In this document: one piece after another, positions 59,707 through 64,000 of the stretch
Layout of the letters: each line of letters starts with the position of its first letter
Numbering within the stretch: the stretch's first letter is position 1
From: Spirometra erinaceieuropaei
Lineage: Eukaryota > Platyhelminthes > Cestoda > Diphyllobothriidea > Diphyllobothriidae
Assembly: GCA_902702965.1 (NCBI GenBank)
Contig: CACRXP010000092.1
Span: forward strand, 868,387-932,386
Length of the DNA: 64,000 nt
Reading direction: 5' to 3'
Program-made: the position numbers and the translations under genes
Notes under the pieces: model-generated
Seen by the model: the letters and a program-made list of their open reading frames with translations, nothing else
Told to the model about the DNA's origin: nothing
Databases searched by the model: none

Positions 59707-60683
59707 CAGTAGCCGATATCATGAGACGTAAACCGAGACTCTGGAATGTTGCTTTGATTGGAAAGGGTTACTTAAGTGGGGTTATAGTGTTGAATATCAT
59801 GCGGCATGATCTCATAATATTTCAGACATGCCAGGATGTTGACTTTTGAACGCGCTTCTTTTCAGTCGCCTGGAAAAACCGTACTTGGCAATAAAATTAC
59901 TGTTTAGGTTGCATAAATTTTTTGTTTATTTTCGACGTTCTTATAAATTTAAATATATTTTACAAAAAACACACATAAAGACATGTTTTCTTATGCTTTC
60001 TGGGTAGAAACTCGCGTCTGCTTAAGATTTTGCCCTCAAAGAAAGGGTATCCCTTAGTTTTGCCGAGTTTTCAATCTTGAAATAAGTTTGAGCCCAAAAT
60101 TCTATGGTATTTGCTTTTAAGGTTTTTAGTCTGCATGCTGTATACTTCCTGTGTAAAGAAAATCATAAATAATTAGCTGTATCATTAAGAGGGCACCATG
60201 TAGGGCTCATCAAATTTAGTAATCAATATGTACTACGTTGTAAATTTAATAAGCCGCATTACTAAACGTACATATACGATGATGTATGAATGGACGTTCC
60301 AGAGTCTTAAAATATCTCATAATAAAAGGCTTTTAAAACCAGAATATACCCTTCCTTGGAGTACAAAATTTTACGAAGACGTGATTTTCCTAAAAAAATA
60401 ACTATATAAAGCATGTTTTTGTTTGCGTTTTCTGCAAATATATTTAAAGTTATTAAGACGTTGAAGAGAAAGTGCATAGTACTTTGGTTGTCACTTTGTT
60501 ACCAAATGCGGTTTTCCAGGCAACCGAACAGTAGCCTATTAAAAAGCCAGCATTTTGACATGTTTGAAATATTGTGCCACCACGCCGCATGATAATCAAT
60601 ATTGCAACCCTATGCTAATAATCCTATCTGATAAAGACCGCATTTCAGAATTCCCGTTAGAATTCCATGAGATCGGTCACTGA
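59707..60683. repeat. Palindromic element family B, copy B5
   Basis: The right end reads CATGAGATCGGTCACTG and the left starts CAGTAGCCGATATCATGAGA. Matching arm blocks include CATGCGGCATGATCTCATAA and its inverse CCGCATGATAATCAATATTG. Confidence 0.72.
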
Positions 60684-60787
60684 TTACGACTTCATAAGCT
60701 TCGTGTGGGACTAGGGACATCCAAATGCTCACCGATAGCTTTACAGAACTCTCCCCTATACCATTTTCAATATACTCGACGAAACAG

Positions 60788-60980
60788 ACAGGACAACGGA
60801 CCCGAGGCTCAATGGTTACGGCGTTGGACTTCAAACTCACAGGTTGAATGTTCGGGCGTCGGGTGTTGCAAACCTCCTCCCCGGACAGGGTATGGCTGGC
60901 TGGCGACGGCTAACAAGTCAGAAGTGACCATCCAGGTCTCTCTTGCCGTTGTCGGTGATGTTATTCTGCCTGTATTAGGC
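60788..60980 (+). repeat. tRNA-derived SINE, plus orientation
   Basis: The head GGACCCGAGGCTCAATGG, continuing TTACGGCGTTGGACTTC, matches 32868. The body GGCTGGCGACGGCTAACAAG and TTGCCGTTGTCGGTGATG matches the same family. Confidence 0.65.
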
Positions 60981-61429
60981 GCCGCTTTGCAGCTCCTAGC
61001 AACGTTCATGAGAGAGCCCCAAGTCACAATGGGGCGGGAGAGATCTGTAACGCGATCTGTGCGCAGCCCTCTATCGCTGTTAAGTCTGCCCTTCTCAGAA
61101 CGTGAATTATTGCCCATTACGATGAAGGTGGTTAGAATGGCCAATGATGGCCAATTTTTCCTCGTTAATTACCCATGATTCAGCAAAAATTCCTCTTGCC
61201 TTGTTTAATTTCCGAGGAAACTAATGCGCGAACTTCGAGCAAATCTTTCGAAACGGGCCTTTTCAGGCACGGTCCAAAGTTTGATATGAATAGTTGAACT
61301 GAAATCCACCAGCTACTGCGGAATAACCGCTTATTATTCGCAAACCGCCAAAAGGCAGCGGGTCAGTATCGTCAAATAAATCAGAAACAGAGATTCCAGT
61401 GTCACAATTCGGCCGTCGGTTACGACGAT

Positions 61430-61850
61430 GCCCACCGTATGCTGCACACCAAGATGCACCAGGCACGGTGGCTTACGCGCAACTTAGTTCGTAATGATAG
61501 TCCACTCGCGCAGCATCTATCGCACTCTCTCCTCCCTCACCTGGACCCGGTATCAATAGAGAGTCAAGAGGGCCATAGGCGGGGGAGGACACAGGTTGTT
61601 GGCGCGGCCGAACACACACCGAGGTGTACCACCATACGTCCTGGTCCACAACATACACTTGATCGGGATTGTTCACTAACAACGACAACAGCATCCCAAC
61701 AGGGGTCAGAAGGAGGAGGGGGATGACTGGGCAACCATGCCCATCACCTGTGTACCCAGCGGGAGCAAAAGCGCATTTGCCGACAGGGAACCAGGTGTCA
61801 GGGAACTGCCAGCGCGTACCAGGCTGCGAGAGCCATGGTTTGCTGTTACT
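61430..61850 (-). repeat. Dispersed repeat C, minus orientation
   Basis: The plus strand shows GCAGCATCTATCGCACTCTC, CTCACCTGGACCCGGTATC, GACTGGGCAACCATGCCCAT and AGGGAACCAGGTGTCAGG in inverted family order. One of the better preserved copies. Confidence 0.65.
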
Positions 61851-63235
61851 ACTATAGCACACACTTTCAGACCTTTTGACTGGATTCCAGTCTTCTGACT
61901 TTCAACTGCAGACATGGAAACTCATTTCTCTCCTGTAACCGGGACACATCAACAAAAACCACCTCCAAGTGGCGTTACCCCACACAAGGAGGAGGGTGCT
62001 TCGTCTGGCCACGCAGTACCTACCTGACCGTGCACGTCCATTTTTTGACAATTTGGACTGCCGACTGCTTCTATTTTCATCTCAAGGACTAAGTCGCCAA
62101 TTGAGTAGGCATTTCAGGTTTATTCATTATGAGGTATTTCAAGATGAAACAGGAAAAGTAAAACTCCTGTCGTGCAATACCTTCCATCTGCACAATTTGT
62201 TACAACGGTTCCCAGTTTGTTAACGGACACAACGGCCTCCCTCTCCCAATGCAGTGCCAAAACTTTTCCCGAAGGGAGTGATTAGCTGTTTCAAAAACGC
62301 ACTTGTAAATATTCCTCTGAGTGACCGTGCTAATTCGCCTTTGCCTGGTAATTACCACAGCAATAAATAAGATCAGTAGTGACTCAGATGAGGACTGTCA
62401 CGCCATTGTTACACCATTTAGGTGCGAGAACTGTTCAATCACTGTGAGTGCATCACCCTCGTCCGTCTGCTTACAGTGTTTCCGGTAAATTCAGAACGCT
62501 CTACAATTAACCAGCTTGTTCTATCGACCGAGTTCATTTACAAACGCGTCTTTTCCTGTCTATGAACAGTTTTCTCGGTCATTTGGAAGGGTCCTACTTA
62601 AATTGCTGTTTACCGACGGAGGTGTCTTGCTTGCTCAGGTTTAACAAACCCCTTTAGAAATGAAATCCGCATCTAGTTTTGGCGTATCTTTTGCTCTGGT
62701 GTTAAAGTTCCGCAGCATACTGTTACCGTGCTCGTAACCTTGTAGTTAACTTTTTTTCTTCTTCCCTTTAATGGCCGAGTTTGACATTCTGCAAGTCCAC
62801 CTTCCTTTTACCCAAAACAAACACAAATAGTGGTGGCCCTTGTCCGAACTTCAGGCTTTTCAATTTTTCTTTTAACAATGGGAAGGAAGACTGGCCTGTC
62901 ATTCTACAGCTTGAGAAGAGTCGAGCTTGCGTCTATCGTTTGGCGAATGCCTTAGTCCGAATTGATTGTGAAATGTACGCTCGTTTCAATTGGTTAATAA
63001 ATCGACCAATCACAGAGTGGATACGTCTGCGTTGGTTGAATTTTCTCCATCTCTGTTTTGGTACCATTGTGAAAGCAATTAATTTATGCATTTTTCCTTT
63101 CAGCCCTGAGGGGGGGGGCGATTTGCCCAACTCTTTTTTCTTGGTTTTTGAAGAAAATTAGCATTAGCAACTACAACCCTAGTTGAATTATTCGCTGATC
63201 TAATATCAGGCGCATTTGAACTTCTGCCTCTTCAG

Positions 63236-63597
63236 TCCTTATAACACATCTGCAAAAGACGATTTCCAAGTCAGAATCCATATACAGGGCTGCTGAGGCA
63301 TATCTACTGACCTCGGAATTCTGCCCCGATCTGCACCACTTGCACTTCCCCGTTTTACCTGCACACCTCATGAACGGAGAGCGAACCTTCATCCCCGGTG
63401 ATCCAGTGGTTAACCAGCGAAATCTGCGTGACTGCCTGTCCTTTATCGCGCGATCGAATGAGACCTCCAGTCTGATAAGGGTCGGTTATCTGCAGAAGCT
63501 CTCCAAGCGCGGCTTTCAGGCACGCATGGCTCTCCTGTTTTCAGACCGCCTGGTCTGCTGTGGTCGAACCTCTGGATCACGCTCCATCCGACTAAAG
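63236..63597 (+). CDS. FARP: FARP-like gene, end of DH domain and first strands of PH domain
   Basis: The acceptor is TTCTGCCTCTTCAG and the donor AAG|GTGACT. Phase 1 in, phase 0 out. The first two bases complete a valine codon after the previous exon's DCI. The N-terminal part (LITHLQKTISKSESIYRAAE) is the last long DH helix. After a linker (NGERTFIPGDPVVNQRN) comes the PH start SLIRVGYLQKLSKRGFQARM followed by ALLFSDRLVCCGRTSGSRSI. G-x-L-x-K-L-x-K-x-G-x-Q-x-R-M-x-x-L-F-S-D is the beta1-beta3 pattern of the first PH domain of FARP1/2. This is the strongest family evidence in the window. Confidence 0.87.
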
Positions 63598-63697
63598 GTG
63601 ACTTCTTTAGACCCTTCTTTATCATATTAATGTTTTATAGGGTGTGTTCTCTGTGTGCTGATCTTTCTCTTCTCTCTCTATGATCGTTAATCAAAAG
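63598..63697 (+). other. Short 100-bp intron
   Basis: Donor GTGACT, then a long CT-rich tract (TCTTTCTCTTCTCTCTCT) and acceptor AATCAAAAG at 63697. Phase 0. It lies between PH strands, a common intron position. Confidence 0.72.
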
Positions 63698-64000
63698 ATC
63701 CGTGGCAGCATTTCCCTGCGCAACGCGCGTCTCGAGCCCCGAATGGTGCCCTCGGCGTCCTTCTGCAGTGCTACGGGTTCTTACCCCGACTGTCTGGACT
63801 CAAATACGCGGCGGGTTTCGGGAGGAGACGCCGGGAGGGGGCAAAGTACCCCCAACCCGGTTGGTCACTATAGGCACTGCTTTACCCTCCTCGGCGTGGC
63901 CGAGGAACTGGACTGTGTCACCTTCTCCTCCTGCTGCCTGCTGACTGAAAATACCACAACCGGCACGTCTTCCAGATCACACGCAGTCCACCGAGTCCGG
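63698..64000 (+). CDS. FARP: FARP-like gene, PH domain exon (cut by window edge)
   Basis: It opens IRGSISLRNARLEPRMVPSA, continuing the PH domain directly after the previous exon's SIRLK. FARP PH1 has the same IRG…L turn. After a flexible loop rich in Gly/Ser/Pro it resumes with HYRHCFTLLGVAEELDCVTF, equivalent to the H-C-F-T strand of FARP PH1. The tail (ENTTTGTSSRSHAVHRVR) is still open at base 64000. The loop between strands is longer than usual, in keeping with the insertion-rich DH upstream. The rest of PH1 and any PH2 are outside the window. Confidence 0.82.
   Translation, partial: MRGSISLRNARLEPRMVPSASFCSATGSYPDCLDSNTRRVSGGDAGRGQSTPNPVGHYRHCFTLLGVAEELDCVTFSSCCLLTENTTTGTSSRSHAVHRVR

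Larger units (their letters stand above)
49012..63235 (+). other. Intron 49012-63235 (14.2 kb, the longest)
   Basis: Donor GTATGT, acceptor TTCTGCCTCTTCAG. Contents: palindromic elements B4 (50127-51095) and B5 (about 59707-60683), repeat C (51115-51380, 61430-61850), SINE-related sequence (54035-54310, 60788-60980), PLE remnants with hammerhead pairs (54861-55217, 55302-55490, 55859-55998), and a MITE with target-site duplication (58269-58389). Nothing recognisable in 51500-53700, 56500-57550 or 61900-63200. Confidence 0.65.
13730..64000 (+). other. FARP: FARP-like RhoGEF gene (DH-PH), 8 exons visible, open at the right edge
   Basis: Exons at 13730-14109, 19895-20003, 29091-29906, 39056-39154, 47806-48127, 48214-49011, 63236-63597 and 63698-64000 all have AG/GT borders. 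Their phases chain without conflict (0/2, 2/0, 0/0, 0/0, 0/1, 1/1, 1/0, 0/-), giving 1063 uninterrupted codons. The product reads linker, DH domain, PH domain. DH domains exchange GDP for GTP on Rho-family GTPases, and the adjoining PH domain binds membranes or regulates the DH. The PH start (GYLQKLSKRGFQARM, then LLFSDRL and IRG) resembles FARP1/2 more than FGD proteins. No FERM domain, which FARP proteins carry N-terminally, is visible, so those exons should lie left of the window. Introns reach 14 kb and are full of transposons. Family assignment is by eye. FGD or another FERM-less RhoGEF is the main alternative. Confidence 0.78.

Noticed and set aside
62781..63161. 126-residue frame just before the exon at 63236
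   Set aside because: It ends in a stop before the exon's acceptor, has no DH or PH similarity, and phase fits the exon at 49011 to 63236 join without it.
1..64000. CRISPR arrays, operons, prophage or riboswitches
   Set aside because: Introns, SINEs and PLEs mark a eukaryotic genome; no spaced short repeats or bacterial signals were seen.

Overview
This is a eukaryotic window, most likely from a flatworm. A large, TE-loaded tapeworm genome (diphyllobothriidean type) would fit, but that is inference. The signs are GT-AG introns of 5-14 kb, Penelope-like retroelements (PLEs) with GIY-YIG domains, a Merlin DNA transposon, tRNA-derived SINEs and degenerate TTAGGG-like tracts. There is no bacterial-style gene organisation, and almost all open frames are accidental or belong to mobile elements.

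One host gene spans the plus strand from about 13.7 kb past the right edge. Eight exons join with fully compatible splice phases (3189 nt, 1063 codons visible). They encode an acidic, Ser/Pro-rich linker (exons at 13730, 19895 and 29091), then a split DH (RhoGEF) domain (39056, 47806, 48214 and the start of 63236), then the first part of a PH domain (63236, 63698 to edge). The PH strand pattern and the DH-PH junction look most like the FARP1/2 family (FERM, RhoGEF and PH). The FERM part must lie to the left if present, and I do not see it in 1-13729. The DH domain is unusual because two long low-complexity insertions interrupt it.

The introns are packed with mobile DNA. (i) PLEs: a decayed RT + GIY-YIG copy at 16.4-17.6 kb, a nearly complete copy at 41.4-43.7 kb with ~297-bp inverted terminal repeats, a compact GIY-YIG-only element at 45.4-46.6 kb, and fragments at 47.4, 54.9, 55.3 and 55.9 kb. 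(ii) Nine hammerhead-ribozyme-like motifs in or beside the PLE ends, sharing a tiny 2-bp stem III. (iii) A Merlin copy at 5.06-5.83 kb. (iv) Two related ~1-kb palindromic families (A and B). (v) A dispersed ~0.5-kb repeat (C) and tRNA-like SINEs, often in inverted pairs. (vi) Small MITEs and TTAGGG-like tracts.

A notable non-TE signal is a compact heat-shock-type promoter at about 39.58-39.71 kb: CCAAT boxes, two perfect three-unit heat-shock elements and TATAAATA. It lies in the gene's 39155-47805 intron, next to an N gap, with no recognisable heat-shock gene downstream.
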